Below, piece by piece: positions 23,121 through 31,625 of a stretch of 45,373 nt of DNA; within the stretch, counting starts at the first letter, position 1; the number at the start of each line of letters is the position of its first letter. Source of the stretch: Virgisporangium aurantiacum (lineage in GTDB: Bacteria > Actinomycetota > Actinomycetes > Mycobacteriales > Micromonosporaceae); the NCBI RefSeq assembly GCF_016863635.1, contig NZ_BOPG01000001.1:1-45373 (forward strand), given 5' to 3'. The notes below the pieces were generated by a model. It was given only the letters and a program-made list of their open reading frames with translations, searched no databases and had not been told where the DNA came from. The position numbers and the translations under genes were made by a program.

Positions 23121-23531
23121 ATGAGTGGAATCTTCGGTGCGCTGGGCATCGCGGGCACGGGCCTCACGGTCCACCGGAAATGGCTCGACGCGGCCAGCGA
23201 CAACATCGCGAACATCAACAACGTCACCAGCACGAGCAACGACGCCTTCCAGGCGCGCTACATCCTCGCGCAGGCGGTCGACTACGGCCGTGGCACCGAG
23301 GGGGTACAGGTCGGCGGTGCGGCGCTCTCCGGCAAGCGGGAGGGAAAGACCGTCTACGAGCCCGATCACCCGCTCGCCGACGAGCGGGGCAACGTGCGGT
23401 ATCCCGACATCAACCTCGGCGACCAGATGGGGAACCTCATCATGGCGCAGCGCGGATACCAGGCGAACCTCGCGGTCGTCGACCGCGCGCGGGAGGCGTA
23501 CCAGTCGGCGCTGCAACTCGGGAAGGGCTGA
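23121..23531 (+). CDS. flgC: Flagellar rod protein FlgC
   Basis: The ATG at 23121 gives 136 residues. The start MSGIFGALGIAGTGLTVHRKWLDAASDNIANINN carries the rod/hook motif ASDNIAN. The PDINLGDQMGNLIMAQRGYQANLAVVDRAREAYQ ending is the canonical FlgC C-terminus. The open frame extends upstream through flgB in another frame, but only this ATG gives the family N-terminus. It builds the rod with FlgB. The junction to fliE is disturbed by a 65-bp repeat insertion (see the repeat at 23531). Confidence 0.94.
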   Translation: MSGIFGALGIAGTGLTVHRKWLDAASDNIANINNVTSTSNDAFQARYILAQAVDYGRGTEGVQVGGAALSGKREGKTVYEPDHPLADERGNVRYPDINLGDQMGNLIMAQRGYQANLAVVDRAREAYQSALQLGKG

Positions 23532-23613
23532 GCATGAGCGAGCATAGCGAGCGAATCATCAACTCAGTGTTCGGCTCATGCGTCGCGGAGCGAAGCGGAG
23601 CGACAGCATGAGC
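23531..23613 (+). repeat. REP-like insertion in the flgC-fliE junction with 9-bp direct repeats
   Basis: AGCATGAGC occurs at 23531-23539 and again at 23605-23613, enclosing 65 bp rich in GAGCGA/GCGGAGCGA units. An internal GCTCATGC (23574-23581) is the inverse of the flanking GCATGAGC. Deleting the insert plus one repeat would leave TGA-GC-ATG, a compact flgC-fliE junction like flgB-flgC. The insert supplies a 25-codon open frame (23534-23611, starting MSEHSERIINS) whose TGA overlaps the fliE ATG, so coupling is kept. Similar MSE-SERII peptides recur in actinobacterial genomes, from memory, as a dispersed repeat. Confidence 0.7.
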
Positions 23614-23940
23614 ATCGAACCTATCGGCGCCATCGGCGGGTTCGCGCCGCTGAGTCCCGTCGCCGGGCTGACCAACACCGCGGCGATCGGCAACCCGGAC
23701 GCCGTCGGCTCCACCTCGGGTCCCGACTTCGGCGCGCTGGTCGCCGGCGGCCTGGAGAAGGTGCAGGCGCTGCAGGACCGGTCCGACGGGCTCGCGATCG
23801 AGGCCGCCTCCGGCCGGCTGCAGGACGTGCACGACTACCTGATCGCCGCGAACGAGGCCGGGCTCGCCGTCCAGCTCACCGTCGCGTTGCGGAACAAGGC
23901 GGTTGAAGCCTTCAACGAGATCATGAGGTTGCAGGCGTGA
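23608..23940 (+). CDS. fliE: MS-ring/rod junction protein FliE
   Basis: The 110-residue protein starts at ATG 23608 (MSIEPIGAIGG). It has the FliE C-terminal pattern DVHDYLIAANEAGLAVQLTVALRNKAVEAFNEIMRLQA, where V-x-x-x-L-x-A-x-E-x-x-x-Q and the YxEIM-like ending (FNEIMRLQ) are diagnostic. FliE links the FliF ring to the rod and is the first exported subunit. Its ATG overlaps the stop of the small open frame contributed by the repeat insertion. Its TGA overlaps the GTG of fliF by 4 bases. Confidence 0.92.
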   Translation: MSIEPIGAIGGFAPLSPVAGLTNTAAIGNPDAVGSTSGPDFGALVAGGLEKVQALQDRSDGLAIEAASGRLQDVHDYLIAANEAGLAVQLTVALRNKAVEAFNEIMRLQA

Positions 23941-25556
23941 AGGATCGGCTCACGGCCGCTCTGCGGAGTGTGACGGGCAAGTTCGGCTCGTTCACACCCG
24001 GGCAGAAGGCCGTCTCGATCGTCGCGGTCATCGCGATCGCGGTGGGCGGGTACTTCTTCGCGACGTGGGTGTCCAAGCCCACGTATTCGCCGCTGTTCTC
24101 GAACCTCGCCTCGTCCGACGCGGCGGCGATCGTCGAGCAGCTCGACGCCGACGGCGTGCCGTACGAGCTGACCGACGGCGGCAACACGATCCTGGTGCCG
24201 AAGGACCAGGTGTACTCGCTGCGCCTGCAGATGAGCGGGCAGGGGCTACCGGCCGACACGTCGAACGGCGGCTACTCGATCCTCGACAACCAGAACGTCA
24301 TGACGAGCGAGTTCATGCAGCAGGTCGGGTACCGCCGGGCGATGGAGGGCGAGCTCGCCAACACCATCAAGTCGATCGACGGCGTGACCGCCGCGACCGT
24401 GCACCTGGCGATCCCGCAGAAGGACGTCTTCACCGACGAGCAGCAGAAGCCGACCGCCTCGGTACTCGTGGCCACCGGAGCCGGCAAGGAGCTGACCGAC
24501 GATCAGGTCCAGGCCGTGGTGCATCTGGTGTCGTCGAGTATCGAGGGGCTCGAACCGAGTGCCGTGACGGTGGTGGGCGCCGACGGCAAGGTGTTGTCCG
24601 CCAACGGATCCGGTTCCGGCGGCACGAGCAGCGACTCGCGCGCCCGGGCCACGTCGGACTACGAATCGCGGCTGAACGCCGCGGTGCAACGGATGCTCGA
24701 CCAGGCGCTGGGCTCCGGCAACGCGGTGGTGCAGATCAGCGCCGACCTCGACTTCGACAACACCGAGACGAAGAGCCGGAAGTACTCGGCGACGCCGAAC
24801 ATGCCACCGGTGGCGGAGAACACCAAAACCGAGAAGTACTCCGGCGGCAACGGAGCACCGGTCGGCGGCGTGCTGGGCCCGGACAACGTCCAGGTGCCGG
24901 TCAACAACGACAGCGCCGGCGGCGGCTCGTACGAGCAGAGCGAGGCGACCCGCAACAACGCGGTCGACGTCACCGACGAGGTGAGACGGTCGGCGCCGGG
25001 CGCGGTCAAGAAGCTCTCGATCGCGGTGATGATCAACAGTGACGCCGTGCAGGGCGCCAACGAGGCCCAGTTGCAACAGCTGATCTCCTCGGCGGTCGGC
25101 CTGGACCCGACGCGGGGCGACTCGATCGCGGTCAGCGCGATGGCGTTCGACACCAGCGGCGCCGAGGCGGCCCAGCGGCAACTGGAGCAGGCGCAGGCGG
25201 CGGACAAGAACGCCGCGCTGATGTCGATGATCAAGACCGGCGCCACCATCTTCGGCGTCGTGCTGCTGATCCTGATCGCGCTGCTGGGCAACCGGCGCCG
25301 CAACAAGAAGCTGAAGAAGATGCTGCAGGCCGAGATCGAGCGGTTCGAGGCGGAGCAGGCGGAGCTGGAGAGCCGCCAGATGGCCGCCCTCTCCGCGGGC
25401 ACCGGCGCCGCCGGCGCCCTGACGGCCGGATCCGGGAGCGACGCCGAGGCGCTCGCCCGGGCCGAACGCGCCCGCGACATCACGGCGCTCGTGGAACGCC
25501 AGCCGGACGAGGTCGCCACGCTCCTGCGCACGTGGCTGGCCGACCGGCGCGGCTGA
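23937..25556 (+). CDS. fliF: Flagellar MS-ring protein FliF
   Basis: The 539-residue protein has two membrane segments (about 20-45, VSIVAVIAIAVGGYFFATWV, and about 430-455, TGATIFGVVLLILIALLG) around a periplasmic-type YscJ/FliF ring domain (YSPLFSNLASSDAAAIVEQLDADGVPYEL, YRRAMEGELANTIKSIDGVTAATVHLAIPQ). The ring-building RBM3 region and a Gly/Ser-rich loop follow. The C-terminal cytoplasmic tail (ERARDITALVERQPDEVATLLRTWL) is the FliG-binding signature. GTG start coupled to fliE. FliF is the platform on which switch and export gate assemble. Confidence 0.95.
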   Translation: MKDRLTAALRSVTGKFGSFTPGQKAVSIVAVIAIAVGGYFFATWVSKPTYSPLFSNLASSDAAAIVEQLDADGVPYELTDGGNTILVPKDQVYSLRLQMSGQGLPADTSNGGYSILDNQNVMTSEFMQQVGYRRAMEGELANTIKSIDGVTAATVHLAIPQKDVFTDEQQKPTASVLVATGAGKELTDDQVQAVVHLVSSSIEGLEPSAVTVVGADGKVLSANGSGSGGTSSDSRARATSDYESRLNAAVQRMLDQALGSGNAVVQISADLDFDNTETKSRKYSATPNMPPVAENTKTEKYSGGNGAPVGGVLGPDNVQVPVNNDSAGGGSYEQSEATRNNAVDVTDEVRRSAPGAVKKLSIAVMINSDAVQGANEAQLQQLISSAVGLDPTRGDSIAVSAMAFDTSGAEAAQRQLEQAQAADKNAALMSMIKTGATIFGVVLLILIALLGNRRRNKKLKKMLQAEIERFEAEQAELESRQMAALSAGTGAAGALTAGSGSDAEALARAERARDITALVERQPDEVATLLRTWLADRRG

Positions 25557-25600
25557 CCCGATACCCGAGCACGTCTACCTGAGCACTGGGAGGAGGAACC

Positions 25601-26608
25601 ATGGCCGACGACATGAGCGGGCTGCGTAAAGCGGCGGTGCTCCTGGTCCAGATGGGCAAGGAGCACGCGGCCAAGGTGCTCGGGCAGATGCGCGACTCGG
25701 AGGTCGAGGAGCTGACCGCCGAGATCGTGCGGACCGCTTACGTCGACGCCGACGCGATCGACAACGTGGTCGACGAGTTCCACTCGATGATGACCGTGCA
25801 GCGGCACGTGGCACAGGGCGGCATGGACTTCGCCCGGGAGATGCTCGTCCAGTCGCTGGGCCGGGACAAGGCCAACGAGATCGTCGACCGGCTGGCGGCG
25901 GTGTTCGCCGATCTGCCGTTCGCGTTCCTGGAGAAGGCCGACTCGCGGCAACTGCTCTCGTTCGTGCAGGACGAGCACCCGCAGACGGTCGCCCTCGTCC
26001 TCGCGCACATGACCGCCTCGGCGGCCTCGCAGGTCCTGTCCGGGCTCTCGCCCGACCTGCAGGCCGACGTCGCGAACCGGATCGCGGTGATGGACCGCAC
26101 GTCGCCGGACATCGTGCGCCAGGTCGAGGCGACGCTCAAGCGCAAGCTCAGCTCCGTCCTGCAGCCGTCGGACCTGTCGAGTGTGGGTGGCCTGCAACCG
26201 CTGGTCGACATCATCAACCGGTCCGACCGGGCGACCGAGCGGATGATCCTGGAGGGGCTCACCGAGCGCAACCCCGAGCTCGCCGAGCTGGTCCGGGCGC
26301 AGATGTTCGTGTTCGAGGACATCGTCACGCTCGACGACCGCGCCATCCAGCTGGTGCTGCGGCAGGTCGAGAGCGGCGACCTCGCCGTCGCCCTCAAGGG
26401 TGTGCGCGAGGACGTGCGCCAGAAGGTCATGAAGAACATGTCGGAGCGGGCGGCCGAGAACCTCAGCGAGGAGATCGAACTGCTCGGCCCGCAGCGGGTG
26501 AAGACCGTCGAGGACGCCCAGGCCAAGATCGTCCAGAGCATCCGGGCGCTCGAGGAATCGGGCCAGATCATGATCACACGGGGTGACGATGACGAGATGG
26601 TCGGCTGA
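25601..26608 (+). CDS. fliG: Flagellar motor switch protein FliG
   Basis: The 335-residue protein shows the N-terminal FliF-binding domain (LRKAAVLLVQMGKEHAAKVLGQM), the middle domain with the EHPQTVALVLAHM (EHPQ) FliM-binding motif, and the C-terminal torque domain (MFVFEDIVTLDDRAIQLVLRQVESGDLAVALKG, then KNMSERAAENLSEEIELLGPQRVKTVEDAQ). The charged residues that face MotA are present. GGAGGAGG lies 5 bases before the ATG. The 3' end overlaps fliH by 26 bases if fliH starts at its first GTG. Confidence 0.96.
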   Translation: MADDMSGLRKAAVLLVQMGKEHAAKVLGQMRDSEVEELTAEIVRTAYVDADAIDNVVDEFHSMMTVQRHVAQGGMDFAREMLVQSLGRDKANEIVDRLAAVFADLPFAFLEKADSRQLLSFVQDEHPQTVALVLAHMTASAASQVLSGLSPDLQADVANRIAVMDRTSPDIVRQVEATLKRKLSSVLQPSDLSSVGGLQPLVDIINRSDRATERMILEGLTERNPELAELVRAQMFVFEDIVTLDDRAIQLVLRQVESGDLAVALKGVREDVRQKVMKNMSERAAENLSEEIELLGPQRVKTVEDAQAKIVQSIRALEESGQIMITRGDDDEMVG

Positions 26609-27287
26609 CCCGCGCGGGTTTCGGGCCGTGACGACGGCGCCGGTGAAGAAGGACGCCACGGACGACACCGTGCGCAGCGTCCGGTTCGACGCCGCCTTCG
26701 CGCAGCACGCCGCACTGCCCGCCGAACTGGTCGCCAGGCTGCGCTCCGAGGCACAGGCCGCCGGCTTCGCGGCCGGGTGGGCCGAGGGCCGGCAGGCGGC
26801 CGAACTCGCCGCCCGCGAGGCGCGGGAGGCGTTCGCCGCCGACGCGGCCGCGATCGCCGACGCGACGGAGGAGGGTGCCCGGCTGGTGCTGGGCGCCGTC
26901 GCCGACGCGGTCGACCGGTTCGAACAGCGGGCCACCCCGGCCGTGGAGGACCTCCAGGACCAACTCGTCGAGGCGGCGTTCGCGCTGGCCGAGTTCGTCA
27001 TCGGGCGGGAACTGGCCACGGCCGCCGAGCCCGGCCGTGACGCGGCCGCCCGCGCCCTCGCCTTCGCGCCGCCCGGTCGCGGCGCCGCCGTGCGGCTGAA
27101 CCCCGCCGACGCGGCCACCCTGCCCGGCACCGCCACCGTCGCGGGACGCGACATCGTGGTGGTCGCCGACCCGGCCATCGCACCCGGCGACGCGATCGTC
27201 GAGTGCGAGGCCAGCACCATCGAGTCCCGTCTGGGCGCGGCCATGGAGCGGGCCCGCCAGGCACTGCAGATAGGAATTCCCGAGTGA
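26583..27287 (+). CDS. fliH: Flagellar export ATPase regulator FliH
   Basis: Up to 234 residues from GTG 26583; ATG 26589 and GTG 26628 are alternative starts. The central part is an Ala/Glu-rich helix with glycines at regular spacing (AAGFAAGWAEGRQAAELAARE), the GxxxG-type pattern known from FliH, followed by the C-terminal FliH/HrpE domain (LVEAAFALAEFVIGRELA, VRLNPADAATLP, DAIVECEASTIESRL with the conserved G-x-x-x-E). FliH holds the FliI ATPase near the switch and export gate. It overlaps fliG at its 5' end and fliI by 4 bases at its 3' end. Confidence 0.87.
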   Translation: MTMTRWSADPRGFRAVTTAPVKKDATDDTVRSVRFDAAFAQHAALPAELVARLRSEAQAAGFAAGWAEGRQAAELAAREAREAFAADAAAIADATEEGARLVLGAVADAVDRFEQRATPAVEDLQDQLVEAAFALAEFVIGRELATAAEPGRDAAARALAFAPPGRGAAVRLNPADAATLPGTATVAGRDIVVVADPAIAPGDAIVECEASTIESRLGAAMERARQALQIGIPE

Positions 27288-28585
27288 GTCTGATGGACGT
27301 CATGCGACCCGCGTTCCTGGTCGCCGCTCCCGAGGTCTTCGGCCGGGTCTCGTCGGTCGTCGGCCTGTCGATCGCCGTCAGCGGCATCCGCGCCGCCGTC
27401 GGTGACCTCGTGCTGATCGACGAACGGGTGCCCGGCGAGGTCGTCGCGATCGACGACGACGTCCTCCAGTGCCTACCGCTCGGGCCCCTCGCCGGCATCG
27501 CGTCCGGCGACCGGGTACGCAACAGCGGCGCCCCGTTGCAGATCCCGGTCGGCGACAGCCTGCGCGGCCGCATCCTCGACGGGCTGGGCCAACCGATGGA
27601 CGGCCGACCGCTGCCGCCGGGGCTGCACTTCGTGACGGTCGAGAACACGCCGCCGAACGCGTTGGAGCGCAAGCTCGTCAACGAACCGCTGCCGCTCGGC
27701 GTGCGGGCGCTCGACACGCTGATCCCCTGCGGCCGCGGGCAGCGTCTGGGCATCTTCGCCGGTTCCGGCGTCGGCAAGTCCAGCCTGATGTCGATGATCA
27801 CGCGCGGCACCGAGGCCGAGATCACCGTGGTCTGCCTGGTGGGTGAGCGCGGGCGCGAGGTCCGCGAGTTCCTCGAACACGACCTCGGCACCGAGGGCCT
27901 GGCCCGGGCGGTGGTGGTGATCGCCACCTCCGACCAGCCACCGCTGGTGCGCCTGCGCGCCTGCTTCGTGGCGACCCGCATCGCCGAGTTCTTCCGCGAT
28001 GCCGGAAAGGACGTGCTGCTGCTGATGGACAGCCTCACCCGCGCCGCGATGGCGCAGCGCGAGGTGGGTCTGTCGGCCGGCGAGCCGCCGGCGACCCGGG
28101 GCTACCCGCCGTCGACGTTCGCGATGCTCCCCCGCCTCCTGGAGCGCGCCGGGCCCGGCCCGGTCGGCAGCATCACCGGGCTCTACACCGTGCTCGTCGA
28201 GGGCGACGAGCACAACGAACCGATCGCCGACGCGGCACGGTCCATTTTGGACGGTCACGTGGTGCTCGACCGGAAGCTGGCGACCTCCGGCCACTTCCCG
28301 AGCATCGACGTGCTGGAGTCCATCTCCCGGGTCGCCGGTGCCGTCACCACGCCCGCCCAGCGGGCTGCGGCAACCGAACTGCGCCGCCTGATGGCCGCCG
28401 GCCGCGAGGTGAAGGAGCTCGTCGAGATCGGCGCGTACGTACCCGGCACCAACCCGATGGCCGACCGCGGCCGGGCGCTGGAACCGCGCATCAACGCGTT
28501 CCTGCGCCAGGACATGACCGACCAGACCTCTGCGCACGACGCCTGGGTCGCGCTGGCCCATCTGCTCATGGAGGGAGAATCCTGA
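27284..28585 (+). CDS. fliI: Flagellar export ATPase FliI
   Basis: GTG 27284 overlaps the fliH stop (GTGA) and gives 433 residues, the family length; an ATG at 27293 is also possible. Walker A is GSGVGKS at 160-166, Walker B is DVLLLMDSLTR, and the type III ATPase block YPPSTFAMLPRLLERAG plus SITGLYTVLVEGDEHNEPIADAARSILDGH is intact. FliI forms a hexamer that unloads chaperone-substrate complexes at the export gate. The stop overlaps fliJ by one base (TGATG). Confidence 0.97.
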   Translation: MSLMDVMRPAFLVAAPEVFGRVSSVVGLSIAVSGIRAAVGDLVLIDERVPGEVVAIDDDVLQCLPLGPLAGIASGDRVRNSGAPLQIPVGDSLRGRILDGLGQPMDGRPLPPGLHFVTVENTPPNALERKLVNEPLPLGVRALDTLIPCGRGQRLGIFAGSGVGKSSLMSMITRGTEAEITVVCLVGERGREVREFLEHDLGTEGLARAVVVIATSDQPPLVRLRACFVATRIAEFFRDAGKDVLLLMDSLTRAAMAQREVGLSAGEPPATRGYPPSTFAMLPRLLERAGPGPVGSITGLYTVLVEGDEHNEPIADAARSILDGHVVLDRKLATSGHFPSIDVLESISRVAGAVTTPAQRAAATELRRLMAAGREVKELVEIGAYVPGTNPMADRGRALEPRINAFLRQDMTDQTSAHDAWVALAHLLMEGES

Positions 28586-29034
28586 TGGCTCTGTTCAAGT
28601 TCGCCGGCGTGCTGCGCGCCCGCGTCGCTCAGGAGAACGCGGCGAAGGCCGAGGTGGCCCGGTCGCGGGTCGCGGCCGGCGCCGCGATGGCGGAGGTGCA
28701 CCGCCAGTCGGCCACCCTCGACGAGGCCGAGAAGGCCGGCTACAGCACCGCGAACGCGCTCGCCGTCGCGCTCGCCACCCGGCAGGCGATGGCGGCCGAG
28801 CTGAGCTTCGCGCAGGGCGAGGCCGAGGAGGCCGAGGTGATCGTCGAGAACCGCAAGGCCGACCTGGCCGCGGCGGCCCGCCAGCGCAAGGCGATGGAGA
28901 AGCTCTCCGAACGGCACGCCGCCACCCGCCGGCACCGCGCCGACATCGCCGAGCGCGCCGAGGTCGACGACCTGACCAACGGCCGCTACACGGCCAGCCA
29001 GCGCAACCAGCGGAAGGACCGCCATGGCGATTAA
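28585..29034 (+). CDS. fliJ: Flagellar export stalk protein FliJ
   Basis: The 149-residue protein begins ALFKFAGVLRARVAQENAAKAEVARSR, the FliJ opening (F-x-x-V-L-x-x-R-x-x-x-E), and is otherwise a long antiparallel coiled coil rich in Ala, Glu and Arg. It ends EVDDLTNGRYTASQRNQRKDRHGD, in place of the usual DE-x-A-x-x-R ending. FliJ is the gamma-like stalk in the FliI ring and connects it to FlhA. Position between fliI and fliK supports the call, since sequence identity in this family is low. It overlaps the next gene by 11 bases. Confidence 0.85.
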   Translation: MALFKFAGVLRARVAQENAAKAEVARSRVAAGAAMAEVHRQSATLDEAEKAGYSTANALAVALATRQAMAAELSFAQGEAEEAEVIVENRKADLAAAARQRKAMEKLSERHAATRRHRADIAERAEVDDLTNGRYTASQRNQRKDRHGD

Positions 29035-29629
29035 CGATGTGATGAACCGGATCGCGCAGCTGCAGGGCCAGCTCACGGTGAAACGCCGGCCGTTCACGGC
29101 GGCGAGCGAACAGTTCGCGGCCACCCTGCAGTCCGCGGTCGGTGGCCACAGCACGGAGAAGTCCGTGGCCCGCAACGCGAACCCGGCCGCCTACGCCGCG
29201 CGCCCGGCGAACCTCCGGGCGGCCACCGGCCTCACCGGAGACGTGTCCGGCGTCCCCTACGCCGACCTGTTCAACGCCGCCGGCGCGCGGCACGGCGTCC
29301 CGCCGCAACTGCTCGCGGCCGTCGCGCGGGTGGAGTCGGAGTTCAACCGGCGCGCGGTCAGTCCCGCGGGCGCGCAGGGACTGATGCAACTCATGCCGTC
29401 GACCGCGCGCGGCCTCGGCGTCGACGCGTTCGATCCGGCCCAGGCCGTCGACGGCGCGGCCCGCATCCTGAAGGCGAACCTGAAGGAATTCGGATCTGTC
29501 GATCTCGCGTTGGCCGCCTACAACTCGGGTGGCGGCGCCGTACGGAAGCACCGGGGCATCCCGCCGAGCGCGGAGACGCAGGCGTACGTGCCCAAGGTCA
29601 AGGCGGCCCTGTCCGCGCTCGGAGGCTGA
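29024..29629 (+). CDS. Flagellar lytic transglycosylase (SLT domain), no Sec signal
   Basis: The 201-residue protein has an N-terminal 80-residue segment with no signal peptide, starting MAINDVMNRIAQLQGQLTVKRR, and a C-terminal soluble lytic transglycosylase domain. The catalytic Glu is E104 in AAVARVESEFN, followed by the SPAGAQGLMQLMPSTARGLG and LALAAYNSGGGAVRKH motifs of the family. It should cut the glycan strand to let the rod through the wall. Without a Sec signal, and placed between fliJ and fliK, it is probably exported by the flagellar type III system, doing the job of the FlgJ muramidase, for which no separate gene is seen. It overlaps fliJ by 11 bases. Confidence 0.88.
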   Translation: MAINDVMNRIAQLQGQLTVKRRPFTAASEQFAATLQSAVGGHSTEKSVARNANPAAYAARPANLRAATGLTGDVSGVPYADLFNAAGARHGVPPQLLAAVARVESEFNRRAVSPAGAQGLMQLMPSTARGLGVDAFDPAQAVDGAARILKANLKEFGSVDLALAAYNSGGGAVRKHRGIPPSAETQAYVPKVKAALSALGG

Positions 29630-29633
29630 TGTC

Positions 29634-31598
29634 ATGTCCATGCCGATCACGTTCACCGCACCGGTCGCGCCGGCATCACCGGCCCCGGCGGGCGCTTCCG
29701 CCACGAGCGGCGAGCCCGGTGCGCTGTTCGGCGCGGTGCTTTCCGGGATCTCCGCCGATCTCGGTGGTTCACCCGACGACGACCGCGAGGCTCCCACCGA
29801 GGAAGCCCTGAACGCGTTGGCCGCGGCCGGTTCCGCGCCGCTGGGCGGCGCGTTGCTCATCGGGCTCAATCTCCCGATCGGTGACGGGCGCACGGTCCCC
29901 GGAGCGACCGCGCAACTCGCGGTACGGACACCGGTGGTGGCGGCCACGCCGACAGGCGGCACCGGGCTCCCGCCGGTCCTCTCCGGATCCGCGACGCCGA
30001 CGCCGTTCGGCGGTACCGTGCCGGCCACCGGCGTTGCGGGCACCGGCATTGCGGCCGGCGGCGTTGCGGTCGCCGGCATTGCGGCTGGCGGCGTGGCCAC
30101 CGGCGGCGTGGCGGCTGGCGGCATGGCGGCTGGCGGCGCGCCGGCCACGGGCCTGGCGGGCACAGCCGTCCCGGGCGCCGGCGTCGCGGGCACGGACGTG
30201 TCGGGCACCGGTGTCGCGGGCACGGGCGTGTCGGGCACCGGTGTGCCGGCCGGCGGCGTACCGGCCGCACCGTCCACACAGGACACGGCCGCGCCACCGG
30301 GGGCCACGGCCGTCGTCGCCGGCGCACCGTCCACACGGGACGCTCCGACGGTTCCGGTCGCCGGCGCGCCGGTTCTGCCGGCCACACAGGCGTTCGCCGG
30401 TGCGGCCGCGGCGGCCGCGCTCACCGGAACGCTCGCCGGCTCGGTGGCGGGTGCCACCGCGGCCGGCACGACACCCGCTCCGGGTGTGCCGAAGGTCGCC
30501 GCCACCGACCCGGTCACCCGCGTCGCCACCGGCCCGCCGGGTGCCGCGTCGTCCACAGTGGACACCGGAGCCGGGTCCCCGGTGGAGACCACGACCCGCT
30601 CCCGGCACGCCTTCGGCGACAACGCCGCCGGGCCGGACGGCGGCGACGGCGCGCTCCCCCGCGGTCCCGAAGCGGGGTGGGCACCGACGCTGGCCGCGGC
30701 CCGCGCGGACAGCGCCGCACCGACCGCGCCGGCGGCACCGGGCCAGCCGCCCGCGCCGCAACTGCCACCGGCCGCACAGTTGGCGTTGCGGCTGGCGCCG
30801 TTGCGCGCCGGGCCGGACGGCACGCACCAGCTCACCATCCTGCTGCACCCGGCGGAACTCGGCGCGGTCAGCGTGGTGGCGACGGTGAAGGGCGACCAGT
30901 TGTCGGTGCAGCTGACCGGTGCCACCGAGGTGGGCCGGGACGCGCTCCGCGCCGCCCTGCCGGAGCTGGAACGCGACCTGCGCGACGGTGGCTTCGCCAC
31001 GCTCACCCTGAACGTGCGCGACGCGCCGCCGCCCGATCCCCGCCCGGCGTGGGCCACCCCGACCGCACCCCAACCGGCCCAACCGGCGCAGCCGGCACAG
31101 GCGGCACAACCGGCGCAGCCGACGCAGGTGGCACCGGGCGCCGCAGCGGTCACGCCGACTGCAACCGACTTCGCAACCAACGGAACCGCAACGACAACCA
31201 CGGGCGCCAAGACTGACGGTCAGCCGATCGGACAGGTCCTTCAGCCGGACGGATCCGGTCCGATCCGGAGAGACGACAGCACCGGCCAGTACAGCGCCGC
31301 CGGAGCGGTCGCCGCGACGCACCAGTCGTCGGGTGCCCAGTCGGGCGGTGCCGGTGCCGGCAACAGCGCCGGGCAGCAGCAGCTTTCCGCACAACTGAAT
31401 CTCGGCCAGCCCGGCGGACAACCCGGCCAGCAACCGAATCAGCCCGGCTTCACCGGCGGGCGGCATCCCGGCCCCGCGCCCGACAACGGCGCCGGAACGC
31501 AGGCCGGCCATCCCGCGCCCGGCGAGCCCGATCCACCGGCCACCGGGAACCGGCCCGCGAACCGCGCCGGCGTCCGCTCGGTGGACCTCCGGGTCTGA
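29634..31598 (+). CDS. fliK: Hook-length control protein FliK
   Basis: ATG 29634 (or 29640) gives 654 residues, long for the family (about 400). The N-terminal two thirds are Ala/Gly/Pro/Thr-rich and low in complexity, including 15 tandem pentapeptides. The conserved C-terminal Flg_hook domain is at about residues 383-465: LRLAPLRAGPDGTHQLTILLHPAELGAVSVVATVKGDQLSVQL and RDALRAALPELERDLRDGG, with the L-x-P-x-x-LG-x-V signature. A long tail rich in Gln, Pro and Gly follows. FliK measures the hook and switches export from rod/hook to filament substrates through FlhB. It starts 4 bases after the transglycosylase stop. Confidence 0.88.
   Translation: MSMPITFTAPVAPASPAPAGASATSGEPGALFGAVLSGISADLGGSPDDDREAPTEEALNALAAAGSAPLGGALLIGLNLPIGDGRTVPGATAQLAVRTPVVAATPTGGTGLPPVLSGSATPTPFGGTVPATGVAGTGIAAGGVAVAGIAAGGVATGGVAAGGMAAGGAPATGLAGTAVPGAGVAGTDVSGTGVAGTGVSGTGVPAGGVPAAPSTQDTAAPPGATAVVAGAPSTRDAPTVPVAGAPVLPATQAFAGAAAAAALTGTLAGSVAGATAAGTTPAPGVPKVAATDPVTRVATGPPGAASSTVDTGAGSPVETTTRSRHAFGDNAAGPDGGDGALPRGPEAGWAPTLAAARADSAAPTAPAAPGQPPAPQLPPAAQLALRLAPLRAGPDGTHQLTILLHPAELGAVSVVATVKGDQLSVQLTGATEVGRDALRAALPELERDLRDGGFATLTLNVRDAPPPDPRPAWATPTAPQPAQPAQPAQAAQPAQPTQVAPGAAAVTPTATDFATNGTATTTTGAKTDGQPIGQVLQPDGSGPIRRDDSTGQYSAAGAVAATHQSSGAQSGGAGAGNSAGQQQLSAQLNLGQPGGQPGQQPNQPGFTGGRHPGPAPDNGAGTQAGHPAPGEPDPPATGNRPANRAGVRSVDLRV
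30033..30257 (+). repeat. 15 tandem 15-bp units coding pentapeptides in FliK
   Basis: Fifteen consecutive 15-base units encode pentapeptides of the form (V/I)-A-G-T-G or V-A-A-G-G (VAGTG, IAAGG, VAVAG, VATGG, VSGTG and so on). The DNA units stay similar in the third position (GGCGGC, ACCGGC), as expected for recent slippage expansion. The region lies in the FliK ruler segment, so copy number could alter its length. Confidence 0.85.
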
Positions 31599-31625
31599 CC
31601 CACTCGACTGGAAGAAGGAATCGCG

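Noticed and set aside
30033..30257. Possible CRISPR-like array
   Set aside because: Units are contiguous 15-bp coding repeats with no spacers and stay in the fliK frame.
31161..31178. GCAACC pair inside fliK resembling the regulatory box
   Set aside because: The half-sites are 12 bp apart, not 11, and lie within a coding region.
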